From the NCBI GenBank assembly GCA_020350285.1, contig CP070708.1, forward strand, positions 1,960,637 through 2,024,636: a DNA stretch of 64,000 nt. The letters are read 5' to 3'. Below are positions 35,818 to 44,577 of this stretch, in pieces. Positions within the stretch are counted from its first letter, which is position 1; each line of letters opens with the position of its first letter. The stretch comes from Anaerolineaceae bacterium. GTDB taxonomy: Bacteria > Chloroflexota > Anaerolineae > Anaerolineales > E44-bin32. Made by a program: the position numbers and the translations under genes. Under the pieces are notes generated by a model. That model was not told where the DNA came from, searched no databases, and saw only the letters and a list, made by a program, of their open reading frames with translations.

Positions 35818-36855
35818 ATGAGCGAAGATACACGCATTCTGGGTATTGAAACGTCATGTGACGAGACCGCTGCTGCGGTTGTGGAAAACGGACGGCACAT
35901 CGTCTCAAGTATTGTGGCCTCGCAAGCATCCATGCACGCACAATATGGCGGTGTATTCCCCGAGATGGCCTCTCGAGCTCACATCGAGACCATCTACCAG
36001 GTCATCTCAAACACTTTATCGCAAGCTCATGTAGGATTGGAGGCCGTCGATGCGATAGCTGTCACTCGAGGACCTGGTTTGGCTGGTTCACTTGTGGTGG
36101 GGATGAACATGGCCAAAGGATTGGCCTTGGGCTCTGGTTTACCCCTCTTGGGGATCAACCACCTCGAAGCCCATCTTTATTCGATCTGGTTGGTTGAGGA
36201 CGAACAGGAACCAAGTTTCCCGCTTCTAGGGTTGATCGTCTCCGGTGGCCATACCGAGTTGGTCTTGATGCGTGATCACTTAACCTACCAACGGCTTGGT
36301 GGGACCCTTGACGATGCTGCGGGTGAAGCATTCGACAAAGTCGCACGCCTGCTTGGGCTGGGGTTCCCCGGCGGCCCTGCCATTCAGGAAGCGGCAGAGA
36401 AGGGCGATCCTGAATCCTTCAAGTTCCCACGTGCTTGGTTGGAGGGCACATGGAACTTCTCGTTCAGCGGTTTGAAGACCGCTGTCTTGCGCGAAGTACG
36501 TGAACGACAACCTGAACTTGAGGCCGGAGTGGAAGCACCCCGCCCCGGACTTCCCATCGCCAATCTGGCTGCTGCTTTCCAAGCAGCAGTGGTCGACGTA
36601 TTGGTAGGCAAGACGTTGGCAGCGGCTGAAACCTTCGAGGCCAAGGAAATCCTGTTCGCCGGAGGCGTCTCGGCAAACAAACCCTTGCGCGAGGCTTTTC
36701 AATCCCAAGCTAAGATCCCGGTGCGGATGCCGCCTTTAGAACTCTGCACGGATAACGCGGCCATGATCGCCGCCGTAGGACACAGGAGATTCCTCGCAGG
36801 GCAACGTGACGCCCTCGATATCGATGTGCTACCTACGTGGCCGATCACGGGATAG
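35818..36855 (+). CDS. tsaD: tRNA N6-adenosine threonylcarbamoyltransferase
   Basis: 345 residues. ILGIETSCDETAAAVV at the N-terminus, the metal pair in GINHLEAHLYS (HLEAH), ISGGHTE-like GGHTELV and the kinase-like phosphate motif GGVSANKPLRE. With TsaB, TsaC and TsaE it makes the t6A37 base of ANN-reading tRNAs; those partners are not in the window. Start is ATG at the right distance from the leader but without a clear ribosome site. Confidence 0.95.
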   Translation: MSEDTRILGIETSCDETAAAVVENGRHIVSSIVASQASMHAQYGGVFPEMASRAHIETIYQVISNTLSQAHVGLEAVDAIAVTRGPGLAGSLVVGMNMAKGLALGSGLPLLGINHLEAHLYSIWLVEDEQEPSFPLLGLIVSGGHTELVLMRDHLTYQRLGGTLDDAAGEAFDKVARLLGLGFPGGPAIQEAAEKGDPESFKFPRAWLEGTWNFSFSGLKTAVLREVRERQPELEAGVEAPRPGLPIANLAAAFQAAVVDVLVGKTLAAAETFEAKEILFAGGVSANKPLREAFQSQAKIPVRMPPLELCTDNAAMIAAVGHRRFLAGQRDALDIDVLPTWPITG

Positions 36856-36925
36856 ATAACGTGGATGCCTAAAGAAACGTAAGGCGTGAAACGTGATGCG
36901 TGACAGTTGATTTGCTGCTTGTGAC

Positions 36926-39415
36926 TTAACTAGTACCGTATCCTAGTACCTCGAAAGTCTCCCTCCCGACCTCCAAACTCCAATGAGGAATCCATGCCAC
37001 GCCAAAGAGCTCGAGGTGGATGTTCTTCTTATATGGCGTGATTACCGTTTCCTCAATCTCCGCAGCCGCTTCACCCCAACGCTCCTTGATCTCTTCAAGC
37101 TCTTCAACCAACTCCTCTTCCATCTCGGCTAAATCCTGCTTTAATTCCTCGATCTCCTCCATCGATTCTTCAATGTCTGCTTCTGCTTTCTTCGTCATTC
37201 GCTGCTTGGACATCGTGGCAGATATGCTGCGTCGACTACCAACGCCCAAAAAACCAGCAACAGTCTCGCCGATGCTGATATATCCCTCTACCTTACGGGC
37301 TTTATGCTCCGCTTGATCTTCGGATAACTCACGTTCTTCCTTGACCAATTTATCCTCGATCCTTTCAATCTTCTTTTTGTATTTATCTCTCAATTCATCT
37401 TCCTCGGCTTCCCGAGCTTCCTGCGCAGCCTCAGCACATTGCTTCCGAAACTCCTCTTCCGTCATATCCGGCTGCGCTACCAAGTTAAGCGCGGGATTGG
37501 ACAGCAAACGCAGACCAGCACTGTGATAGATGTAGTCGAGGAAATCCGCTTTAATCTCTTTTAAGATCGTCGCGTCGTTGAGAGGAGCTCCTAAAGCGGC
37601 GAAACGCGCTTCAGGAGCCGCACCGCGATCGAGGGACGTTATCTCAACGCTTTCCTTTAGGACCTCTTCCCAACGAACGACACCCCTGGGAGAGACATCA
37701 GTAGTTAGTGCCGTCACCGTCATATCATGGTCGAGGCCGATCTTGCGGTCGAGATAACGCACAGCCGCTTGAGCCAGCAACGCGGGTCGATAGACCAAAC
37801 CCCTCACCTTCGCCCCAGGGGCATCCTGTCCTGCGATCTTGAGCGCCTCCGCGACGGTCAAATTATTCGGTAGAAACAACTCCTCTACCCGCTGAGGAAC
37901 TGTGGGTTTGGTAAGGGATGCATCTTCATCGGACGGTGGGGTCCAAGGTGCGGCTTTCTCCATGGTCTCTACAACAGCATGGACCTCTCGCTCCACTGGG
38001 GCTACCTCCACTGCAGCGCCAACGAACTCGTTCAACTCACCCAGCTTGGTGCGAGTGATGGGGCCGCGAAGATAAGCCATGGCCCAACGGGTGTGGAAGA
38101 TCTGAGGTTCCTTCTCGTGCACGTTATGAAGCAGGAAAACACGCTTCCCTAGTGCTGAGATTAACTTGTCAACCTGAGTGCGATCAAACTCCCCTTCCTT
38201 GACATCCACGCCTTCCAAGCCATCCAATAATCGCGCTTTGTCCTGTTCTGTTTGCAATTTTCCGATGAACCAGGTGCCAGCGTTACTCAATGCCTTGTAG
38301 TCTAGATCAACTGGGTTCTGCGTCGTGAGCAACAATCCAAGGCCAAAGGCTCGTGCCTGTTTCAACAGGCGGAGCAATGGTGGCTTCGAGGGCGGATTGG
38401 CCACCGGCGGCAGGAACCCATAGACTTCGTCAAAGTACAACAGCGCTCGTAAAGAAGGTGAGCCGGGTTGGGATCGGACCCACGCCTCAACCGCGGTCAG
38501 CAGCAGCGTGACGAAGAACATCCGCTCGTTGTCTGGTAGGTGCGCCAGGTAGAAGACGCTCTGACGTGGCTTCCCCTCGGGCGTCCAAAGCATGGCCTGG
38601 ATATCTAGCGCCGTACCCTCCGTCCAGATTTCAAATGCTGGGGCTGCCAACAGGTTGTTGAGCGCCATCGATAATTCAAAACGATCTTCAGCGGGATAAA
38701 ACTGCTCTACTTCAAGTGCGCCAAGCTTCTCAAAGGGTGGATTCTGCACTTGACGGATCAATTCGAGCATGTTCAAATCACGTCCCGCTTGCCATGCATC
38801 TTCAAAGATGTTGGCAAGTAAGATGTGCTCTCGGGAACGTACCGGGTCGGCCTCGATCCCCACCAAACCCAACACCGCAGTCACGGTGCCGGAGATCTTC
38901 TCACGCAGGAGCTCTCGATTTTCGTCCCAGGAGATCGAAGGAGCTTCAAGCGAGGCCAGGATACTGACTGGGAAACCTGCATCCGAGCCAGGGGTGTAAA
39001 TGGCATAATCGACCGCTCGCCTCACCCGATCGATCCTCTCCGAGGTGATGTCCCACTTATCTAATCCCTTGGACCAAAGCTCAGCGACCTCTGTTGCCAG
39101 CTGCTCTACGGATTTTCCCTCCCGACGTGCCTGATCAGGGTCGACCCAAGGGAGGAAGTCTTCCGGTGCAAGGTTTGGGAAATGGAGAAGCAGGTTGGTG
39201 AGATCGCCCTTGGGATCGACAAGCAGTGCGGGAATCCCCCTAAGCGCCGCCTCCTCCAAGATGTCGACACACAAACCGGTCTTACCCGAACCCGTCATGC
39301 CAACCACCACCCCATGTGTAGTTAGGTCATCCGGGTCATACAAAACAGGTTCTTGGAGAGCCTGTGTCTTCAGATCATAGCCTCGCCCAATGTAGAATTT
39401 GCCGTCGTATTCCAC
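36926..39415 (-). CDS. HerA/VirB4-like ATPase with C-terminal coiled coil
   Basis: 829 residues. RecA-like core: Walker A GMTGSGKTG (about 39-47), VDPKGDLTNLL, Walker B LLYFDEVYGFLP, and the sensor TTQNPVDLDYKALSNAGTW, as in HerA-FtsK ATPases that translocate DNA or move proteins. From about residue 620 a Glu/Lys/Arg-rich coiled coil follows, then a beta-like tail. GTG start with GAGG upstream. It lies 31 bases after the PLD-type gene on the same strand. Unlike archaeal HerA there is no NurA gene. Role unknown. Confidence 0.82.
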   Translation of the reverse strand: MEYDGKFYIGRGYDLKTQALQEPVLYDPDDLTTHGVVVGMTGSGKTGLCVDILEEAALRGIPALLVDPKGDLTNLLLHFPNLAPEDFLPWVDPDQARREGKSVEQLATEVAELWSKGLDKWDITSERIDRVRRAVDYAIYTPGSDAGFPVSILASLEAPSISWDENRELLREKISGTVTAVLGLVGIEADPVRSREHILLANIFEDAWQAGRDLNMLELIRQVQNPPFEKLGALEVEQFYPAEDRFELSMALNNLLAAPAFEIWTEGTALDIQAMLWTPEGKPRQSVFYLAHLPDNERMFFVTLLLTAVEAWVRSQPGSPSLRALLYFDEVYGFLPPVANPPSKPPLLRLLKQARAFGLGLLLTTQNPVDLDYKALSNAGTWFIGKLQTEQDKARLLDGLEGVDVKEGEFDRTQVDKLISALGKRVFLLHNVHEKEPQIFHTRWAMAYLRGPITRTKLGELNEFVGAAVEVAPVEREVHAVVETMEKAAPWTPPSDEDASLTKPTVPQRVEELFLPNNLTVAEALKIAGQDAPGAKVRGLVYRPALLAQAAVRYLDRKIGLDHDMTVTALTTDVSPRGVVRWEEVLKESVEITSLDRGAAPEARFAALGAPLNDATILKEIKADFLDYIYHSAGLRLLSNPALNLVAQPDMTEEEFRKQCAEAAQEAREAEEDELRDKYKKKIERIEDKLVKEERELSEDQAEHKARKVEGYISIGETVAGFLGVGSRRSISATMSKQRMTKKAEADIEESMEEIEELKQDLAEMEEELVEELEEIKERWGEAAAEIEETVITPYKKNIHLELFGVAWIPHWSLEVGRETFEVLGYGTS

Positions 39416-39446
39416 TTCAGCCTCACTTTCCTCATATTCTCATCCC

Positions 39447-40559
39447 CTATGGGATGGTATTTTCAAAGATCCGTTTGAATTCTAACAGGTATTCTTCACT
39501 TAACCTTACATCATACAAGATTAGGACATTCTCGTCATTATATTCTTCCGCGCTGCGGCTAAAGTTGTACGATCCGGTGATCACGATCGAATCATCGATG
39601 ATGATCACCTTATGATGCATATTGCGCGGATTGCTATCCAGACGGATATCCAAACCTGCTTGTCGAAATCGCTCGTAGTCACTGCCAGGATTGGGTGCTT
39701 GATCCCTTTCAATGACCCCGCGCACCTCGACCCCAGCCCTCGCTCTCGCTAGTATCGTCTCCGAAAGTACATCTGAGGTGAACGAATAAACCATAAAATC
39801 TATGCTCTTCGATGCTCCACGCAACACTTCATCGATGCGTTCCTCGACCCCATCATCGGGCGAGAAGTACACCTCAATCTGGACTCCATCGAGGGTCACG
39901 ATAGGGTAAGGCGTATCGGCTTCCGAGAGTGCCCCGAAGCGCTTGTCGAGGTACATCTCTTCGAACTCGTGGGTGTAATCCTGTCCAACTCGACTCGAGC
40001 GAATTCGGATCAGATTGTTGTTGTTCCTGTAAGCTCCACTGACGGTGAAATTCATCGAACCGGTCCAAACATCGACCCCATCGATGACTGCGAACTTGTG
40101 ATGCATTAGTGGCTCGCGTTGATCATCCATGAGGTTGATCCCCGCTGCTCTCAAGTCCAAGATCTCCGCTTCATCCTGATGATCATTGTCGGTGATCACT
40201 CGCACTACAACCCCGCGCTTGTGGGCTCTGATCAAAGCATCTCGGATGCTCCACAGGTCAAGCCGATAAATAGCCATATCGACGCTATATCGCGCTGAGT
40301 CGATCGCCTCGGCCAACGCTGCGTCCGGTCCACCGCGCAGGGTGGATGCCGCTGGGCTTGTTGGATCGGTGAAGTGGATTGCATAACGACCCATATTTGA
40401 GACTGTTTCGGATGGGTGTGGAGGTGGTTCATGCTGGGTTTGGGAATAAAAAACGGAATAGAGCCCAATTAAAATGATCACAACCAGGATGGGGATGATC
40501 GAGGCGATCAAACGTCGATGAAAGTGAGCGGACAATAAAACCCCCTGAGTCTTTCTCAC
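39447..40559 (-). CDS. Exported phospholipase D-like enzyme with two HKD motifs
   Basis: 370 residues. N-terminal membrane anchor or signal (LIASIIPILVVIILIGLYSVFY), then two PLD domains, each with H-x-K: MHHKFAVIDGVDVWTGSMNF and MHHKVIIIDDSIVITGSYNF; both catalytic halves are complete. Could be a phospholipase, nuclease or cardiolipin-type transferase. Its outside location argues for a lipid or exogenous-DNA substrate. It shares a strand and a 31-base spacer with the HerA-like ATPase. GTG start. Confidence 0.85.
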   Translation of the reverse strand: MRKTQGVLLSAHFHRRLIASIIPILVVIILIGLYSVFYSQTQHEPPPHPSETVSNMGRYAIHFTDPTSPAASTLRGGPDAALAEAIDSARYSVDMAIYRLDLWSIRDALIRAHKRGVVVRVITDNDHQDEAEILDLRAAGINLMDDQREPLMHHKFAVIDGVDVWTGSMNFTVSGAYRNNNNLIRIRSSRVGQDYTHEFEEMYLDKRFGALSEADTPYPIVTLDGVQIEVYFSPDDGVEERIDEVLRGASKSIDFMVYSFTSDVLSETILARARAGVEVRGVIERDQAPNPGSDYERFRQAGLDIRLDSNPRNMHHKVIIIDDSIVITGSYNFSRSAEEYNDENVLILYDVRLSEEYLLEFKRIFENTIP

Positions 40560-40687
40560 ACCCTGTCGTCAGCACAGACCTCGGTGGTGTATCACCAAAG
40601 GTAATCCGCGCCAGGAGATCGCATAAGACGATTATAATTGCTTTATACAATATATCCGAAACAAAGAGAAATTAAGGAGGAGAATCA

Positions 40688-40948
40688 ATGGTTATGGATG
40701 AAGGCATGAGACAGGCAATGGAGGCCAGGAAACGACAGTTGGAGGAGGCCCGCAAGAAGGCAGAGCAGAAGATCAAGGCGGTGCACACCGTAGCTGAGGG
40801 TGAGACCCTGAGTGGGATCTCCTTAAAGTATTACGGCTCTGCTGTGAAAGAGAAGTGGATGATCATTTACGAGGCCAACAAGGATGTGATCGGGGATGAT
40901 CCCGGTCTCATCGTGACGGGCCAGGTCCTAGAAATCCCGGAGATATAG
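40688..40948 (+). CDS. Small LysM-domain protein without signal peptide
   Basis: 86 residues. A Lys/Glu-rich helix (residues 8-30) followed by one LysM domain (HTVAEGETLSGISLKYYGS to IVTGQVLEIPEI). No signal peptide or membrane segment, so it should stay in the cytoplasm, as the potassium-binding Kbp/YgaU LysM protein does, but there is no BON domain. Start has AAGGAGGAG just ahead. A terminator follows 25 bases after the stop, so it is monocistronic. Confidence 0.8.
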   Translation: MVMDEGMRQAMEARKRQLEEARKKAEQKIKAVHTVAEGETLSGISLKYYGSAVKEKWMIIYEANKDVIGDDPGLIVTGQVLEIPEI

Positions 40949-40972
40949 TCAGACATTCTCAGGGAACACCTC

Positions 40973-41003
40973 AGCCTCCCGTGAATATGGGAGGCTGTTT
41001 CTA
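40973..41003 (+). terminator. Terminator of the LysM gene
   Basis: AGCCTCCC pairs with GGGAGGCT around GTGAATAT, followed by GTTTCTATTCC. The run of T is short but the hairpin and position are convincing. Confidence 0.65.
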
Positions 41004-41006
41004 TTC

Positions 41007-42038
41007 CTACAACCCTTCCAAGATCCCGCGCACCAAGCCCGGGCCTCGATAAACGAGCCCTGTATAAACCTGGATCAGTGTCGCCCCAGCCTCGAGTTTC
41101 TCACGGGCATCCTCTGCGGAGAAGATCCCACCCACACCCACGATGGGCAGTTCACCCCCGGTAAGTTTATGGATATGCCGCACCATCTCCGTCGAACGCT
41201 CTCTGAGCGGGTTGCCGCTCAATCCCCCCGTTTCATCACGAAAGGGAGAGGACAATCCCGATCGATCGACGGTTGTATTGGTTGCGATGATGCCGTCCAT
41301 CCCGGTGCCTTGTACAACACCAACGGCGTCCTCTAGTTCGTCATCATTTAGATCCGGTGAGAGTTTGACCAAAATCGGGACGCTACGTCTTTCGGCAACC
41401 TCCAATTCGGACCTTGCCGAAGAAAGGGCTTCCAGAAGTTCCTCTAGATATTCTCTCGCCTGCAAACGGCGAAGCCCGATCGTGTTCGGTGACGAGATAT
41501 TGACCACCAAGTAATCTGCAACAGTGTAAAAGGTTCTCAACAAAATCAGGTAATCATCCGACGCCTCGTCGAGTGGGGTGTCAGTGCCTTTGCCAATGTT
41601 GACCCCTAACACAACACCCGGTGGGCGTCCCCTCCGTTGGATGCGCTGCAGCAACTCTGCACAACCCGCATTTGGGAATCCCATACGATTGATCAAGGCC
41701 TCGTCCTGGGGTAGACGGAAGATACGTGGCCGTGGATTCCCCACTTGTGAATGTGGGGTCACGGTGCCTAGCTCTAAATGTCCAAAGCCCAGACACGCCA
41801 ATCCATGGAAGGCGCGACCATCCTTATCGTAGCCGGCTGCCATTCCAACAGGATTAGGGAAATCCAATCCAAAAGCATGAACATGTAAATCCGGTTTCTC
41901 AAGAGAGAAAACACGTCGCATCCAAGCTCGAATGGGTGGCAAAGACCCTGCCAATTCGAGGATACGCAATGTCAGTTGATGAGCCCTCTCAGGATCGAGT
42001 TTGAAGAGCAGGGGTTGAATGGATTCATAATTAGACAT
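41007..42038 (-). CDS. pyrD: Dihydroorotate dehydrogenase, class 2 (quinone)
   Basis: 343 residues, the class 2 length, with the N-terminal amphipathic helix region (residues 1-40). Flavin site NPVGMAAGYDKDG, catalytic Ser in VVNISSPNT, NTTVDRSGL and the C-terminal GVGGIFSAEDA. It oxidises dihydroorotate to orotate using membrane quinone. It is the last gene of the minus-strand pyr block, separated from the transporter by palindrome copy G. The start has no ribosome site; the repeat lies directly upstream. Confidence 0.94.
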   Translation of the reverse strand: MSNYESIQPLLFKLDPERAHQLTLRILELAGSLPPIRAWMRRVFSLEKPDLHVHAFGLDFPNPVGMAAGYDKDGRAFHGLACLGFGHLELGTVTPHSQVGNPRPRIFRLPQDEALINRMGFPNAGCAELLQRIQRRGRPPGVVLGVNIGKGTDTPLDEASDDYLILLRTFYTVADYLVVNISSPNTIGLRRLQAREYLEELLEALSSARSELEVAERRSVPILVKLSPDLNDDELEDAVGVVQGTGMDGIIATNTTVDRSGLSSPFRDETGGLSGNPLRERSTEMVRHIHKLTGGELPIVGVGGIFSAEDAREKLEAGATLIQVYTGLVYRGPGLVRGILEGL

Positions 42039-42048
42039 AGCTTGTAAT

Positions 42049-42117
42049 TAGGGATTAGGGATCAGGGATTAGGCGTTGAACGCACACTAATCCCTGATCC
42101 CCGATCCCTGATCCCTT
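42049..42117. repeat. 3'-end palindrome family, copy G (short subfamily)
   Basis: ATTAGGGATTAGGG and ATCAGGGATTAGG face CTAATCCCTGATCC and CCGATCCCTGATCC, around a GTTGAACGC centre. The GGCACC core is absent. The stop codon of the EamA gene lies inside it, and its last ten codons are encoded by repeat units. Confidence 0.85.
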
Positions 42118-43019
42118 TCCTGCTCCTCGTCCCGACGTGCCAGCTGAACAATCACCGTACCTAAACCTGCAAGGACCAATCCAATGATTTCCTTCAAGTT
42201 GATCCTTTCACCAAGGAATAATACAGACAAGATGGGAATTTGTATCAACATCGTATTATTGATGATGCTCGACTCCATTGCCGAGAGTGTACGTAAGGTG
42301 CGGTTCCACAATGTAAAGGCAAAAGCCGTGTTGACCACCGCAAGCCAAGCGATAATCCCCCAATTGGTCAGCGAAAGCTTAGGCAAACCCTGATATTGGA
42401 TCCCGATTGTTAAGAGCACAAAGGCCCCGACACCCATGCTTACCAGTGTCACCTGAATGGGATCGAGGTCTCGTTGACGATTGATCTCCCGTCCAAGGAT
42501 CGAGGAGACTGAATTCGCAAGCAGGCCGACCACAGCAGCGGTGATACCGATGATCTGGCTAGCAGGGAACGAGACTGGATAGAAATAAACGACCGCTCCA
42601 ATTATTGCGACCCAAATCCCTGCCCATTGAAGGACTGTGGGGCGTTCACCAAGGGCTGGGATGCCCATCATCGCTACAAAGATGGAAGTGAGACTATACA
42701 AAAGATTCACCGAGACTGCTGGTAAGTAATTCAGCGCCAGGAAATTGCCCCCTTGGGTCAAGGTGTAAAACGTCAACCCTAGCACAATCAATCGAAGCCA
42801 GGTAGACAGGCGAATGCCTCGCAAACCCTGAATATGGCCACCGCGAATAGCCAGGACCAGTAAAACGAAAAATGCCAACGCATAACGTATGCCTGCAAAA
42901 GTGAGCGCTGGAATCTCGCGCAAGCCGATCTTGACCAACACATAGGAGGTTGACCAGAGGAAGGTTACAAAGAGCGCCTGAAGGACGACTGCGCGGTGGG
43001 AGGATTGTGCTTTATTCAA
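42087..43019 (-). CDS. EamA/DMT-family transporter
   Basis: 310 residues with ten hydrophobic segments in two EamA repeats of five. Carries small metabolites across the membrane; family members include amino-acid and nucleotide-sugar carriers. It lies inside the pyr block between pyrFE and pyrD, so a pyrimidine or precursor substrate is possible but only inference. The C-terminus ends in GIRD, encoded by the palindrome repeat (GGG ATC AGG GAT TAG), so the last residues are probably recent additions. TTG start, GAG upstream. Confidence 0.85.
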   Translation of the reverse strand: MNKAQSSHRAVVLQALFVTFLWSTSYVLVKIGLREIPALTFAGIRYALAFFVLLVLAIRGGHIQGLRGIRLSTWLRLIVLGLTFYTLTQGGNFLALNYLPAVSVNLLYSLTSIFVAMMGIPALGERPTVLQWAGIWVAIIGAVVYFYPVSFPASQIIGITAAVVGLLANSVSSILGREINRQRDLDPIQVTLVSMGVGAFVLLTIGIQYQGLPKLSLTNWGIIAWLAVVNTAFAFTLWNRTLRTLSAMESSIINNTMLIQIPILSVLFLGERINLKEIIGLVLAGLGTVIVQLARRDEEQERDQGSGIRD

Positions 43020-43033
43020 GGTAATCTCGGATT

Positions 43034-43097
43034 ATAGGGATCAGGGATTAGGGATCAGGGATTGGGCGGTGAACACCCACTAATCCCTGATCCCTAG
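43034..43097. repeat. 3'-end palindrome family, copy H (short subfamily)
   Basis: TAGGGATCAGGGATTAGGG and ATCAGGGATTGGG face CTAATCCCTGATCCC around a GGTGAACAC centre. The pyrFE stop codon and last four sense codons (GIRD) lie within it. Confidence 0.85.
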
Positions 43098-44489
43098 AAA
43101 TTCATTAACCTCATCCGCTTGTTGCTGCGACACCTTTCCCGCTCCAGCCCAATGTTCGATCAATTGCGACAAGGTGAACACCGCATGCAGCTGGTAACCC
43201 GCTTCAGCGAGGTCTTGCACAGCACCACCTTGACGATCGATCAGCACCACCACGTCAGTTACCTCCAAGCCAGCGGCCTCCAAACGTTCGATCGCTTCGA
43301 ACTTGCTTCCGCCAGTGGTCGCCAAATCATCGATCAAAACGACCTTATCGCCACGCTCGAAACCTCCTTCGACCGCAGATCCTGTGCCGTAGTCTTTGAC
43401 CTCCTTACGAGGGTAGACCATCGGTCGACCGATCTGTAGCGAAATGGCGGTAGCGATAGGTAAGGCAGCATATGGTAGGGCGGCCAGCCGATCATAGCCT
43501 AGGTTCTTGAGAACAGGGAGATAAGCGCTTGCGACACGAGCCAGCAATTTGGGTTGAGAAGCCAAAAGCCGCAAATCGATGTAAATCGGTGACTTCACTC
43601 CAGATTTTAGCGTGAACTGACCAAAGCGAACACAGCCAGCTTCGAGTAACTCATCTGCCAGCGCGGTGAGATTTAATGGCAGAACAGGGGCGGTACTTTC
43701 ACTCAAGGATTCACGAACGCTGTTGATCATCTGTTTTAATCGAATGGCCTCGACGCGTGGATCTTCCGCCCTGGCAATCCCACGTGAAACGGGAATGACC
43801 ATCCCAAGCCCGTCCTGTCGTAGCCCAGCTTGCAGTACCGCCTCAAGGTCTCCACCTTGAGCGCCCACTCCCGGAGCAAGGAACCACATATCAGGAACTG
43901 CCCTCCGTAACTGCAATAACGCAACCGGGTCGGTTGCGCCAACGACCAGTCCCAAGTTATCCATCGTGTTCCAGGCAGAAGCCATTCGAGCGAGCCGTAT
44001 ATAGAGCGGTTCTACCCCCTCGATGCTAAGCGCTTGGAGATCATCGGCTCCAGGGTTGGAGGTCTTACAAAGAAGAAAGACCCCTCGTTCCGGGTCGGCA
44101 AGAAATGGTTCTAAACTATCTCTTCCCAAGTAAGGGCTTAGGGTGACCGCATCTGCACCTAGCGTTTCGAACACAGCCCGACTGTAAGCTTGACCAGTAG
44201 AGGCGATATCCCCGCGCTTGGCATCGAGAATAACCGGGATCCCCTCAGGCACTGATACGATCACCTCTCGCAAAGCCGTCCATCCCTCAGCGCCGAAGAC
44301 CTCAAAGAAAGCGCTGTTGGGCTTAAAAGCACAGGCTTGATCGGCCGTGGCTTCGATGAGTTTCCGACAGAAATCACGGGCCTCTTCGGCCGTCGCGCGA
44401 GGGAGAAGTTCTGGGTGGGGATCGAGGCCAACACAGAGGAGCGAATCAGCTTCTTGAATTCGGTTGCTGAGATAATCGAAGAACGACAT
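43080..44489 (-). CDS. pyrFE: Fused orotidine 5'-phosphate decarboxylase - orotate phosphoribosyltransferase
   Basis: 469 residues catalysing the last two steps of UMP synthesis. Residues 1-275 are a PyrF of the type-2 group (LCVGLDPHPELLP, catalytic ILDAKRGDIASTG). Residues about 280-465 are PyrE (SGVKSPIYIDLRLL, PRKEVKDYGTG, and the PRPP motif VVLIDDLATTGGS). The order ODCase-OPRT is opposite to the animal UMP synthase. AGGGAG precedes the ATG. The last four residues, GIRD, and the stop are read from a palindrome repeat. Confidence 0.94.
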   Translation of the reverse strand: MSFFDYLSNRIQEADSLLCVGLDPHPELLPRATAEEARDFCRKLIEATADQACAFKPNSAFFEVFGAEGWTALREVIVSVPEGIPVILDAKRGDIASTGQAYSRAVFETLGADAVTLSPYLGRDSLEPFLADPERGVFLLCKTSNPGADDLQALSIEGVEPLYIRLARMASAWNTMDNLGLVVGATDPVALLQLRRAVPDMWFLAPGVGAQGGDLEAVLQAGLRQDGLGMVIPVSRGIARAEDPRVEAIRLKQMINSVRESLSESTAPVLPLNLTALADELLEAGCVRFGQFTLKSGVKSPIYIDLRLLASQPKLLARVASAYLPVLKNLGYDRLAALPYAALPIATAISLQIGRPMVYPRKEVKDYGTGSAVEGGFERGDKVVLIDDLATTGGSKFEAIERLEAAGLEVTDVVVLIDRQGGAVQDLAEAGYQLHAVFTLSQLIEHWAGAGKVSQQQADEVNEFLGIRD

Positions 44490-44516
44490 AGCACTCCCTA
44501 AAGTTGCTCATAGTGA

Positions 44517-44577
44517 TTAGGGATCGGGGATTAGGTATTAGGTGTTGAATGCCCACTGATCCCTGATCCCTTGTCCC
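44517..44577. repeat. 3'-end palindrome family, copy I (short subfamily)
   Basis: ATTAGGGATCGGGG and ATTAGGTATTAGG face CTGATCCCTGATCCC and TTGTCCCTCA around a GTTGAATGC centre. It abuts the pyrB stop codon directly. Confidence 0.8.

Noticed and set aside
36280-36708. Reverse frame of 142 codons opposite tsaD
   Set aside because: Antisense shadow of a universal gene, no start signal.
36870-36910. Short run GGCGTGAAACGTGATGCGTGAC
   Set aside because: Too short and irregular; not seen to recur clearly except for one weak echo near 55380.
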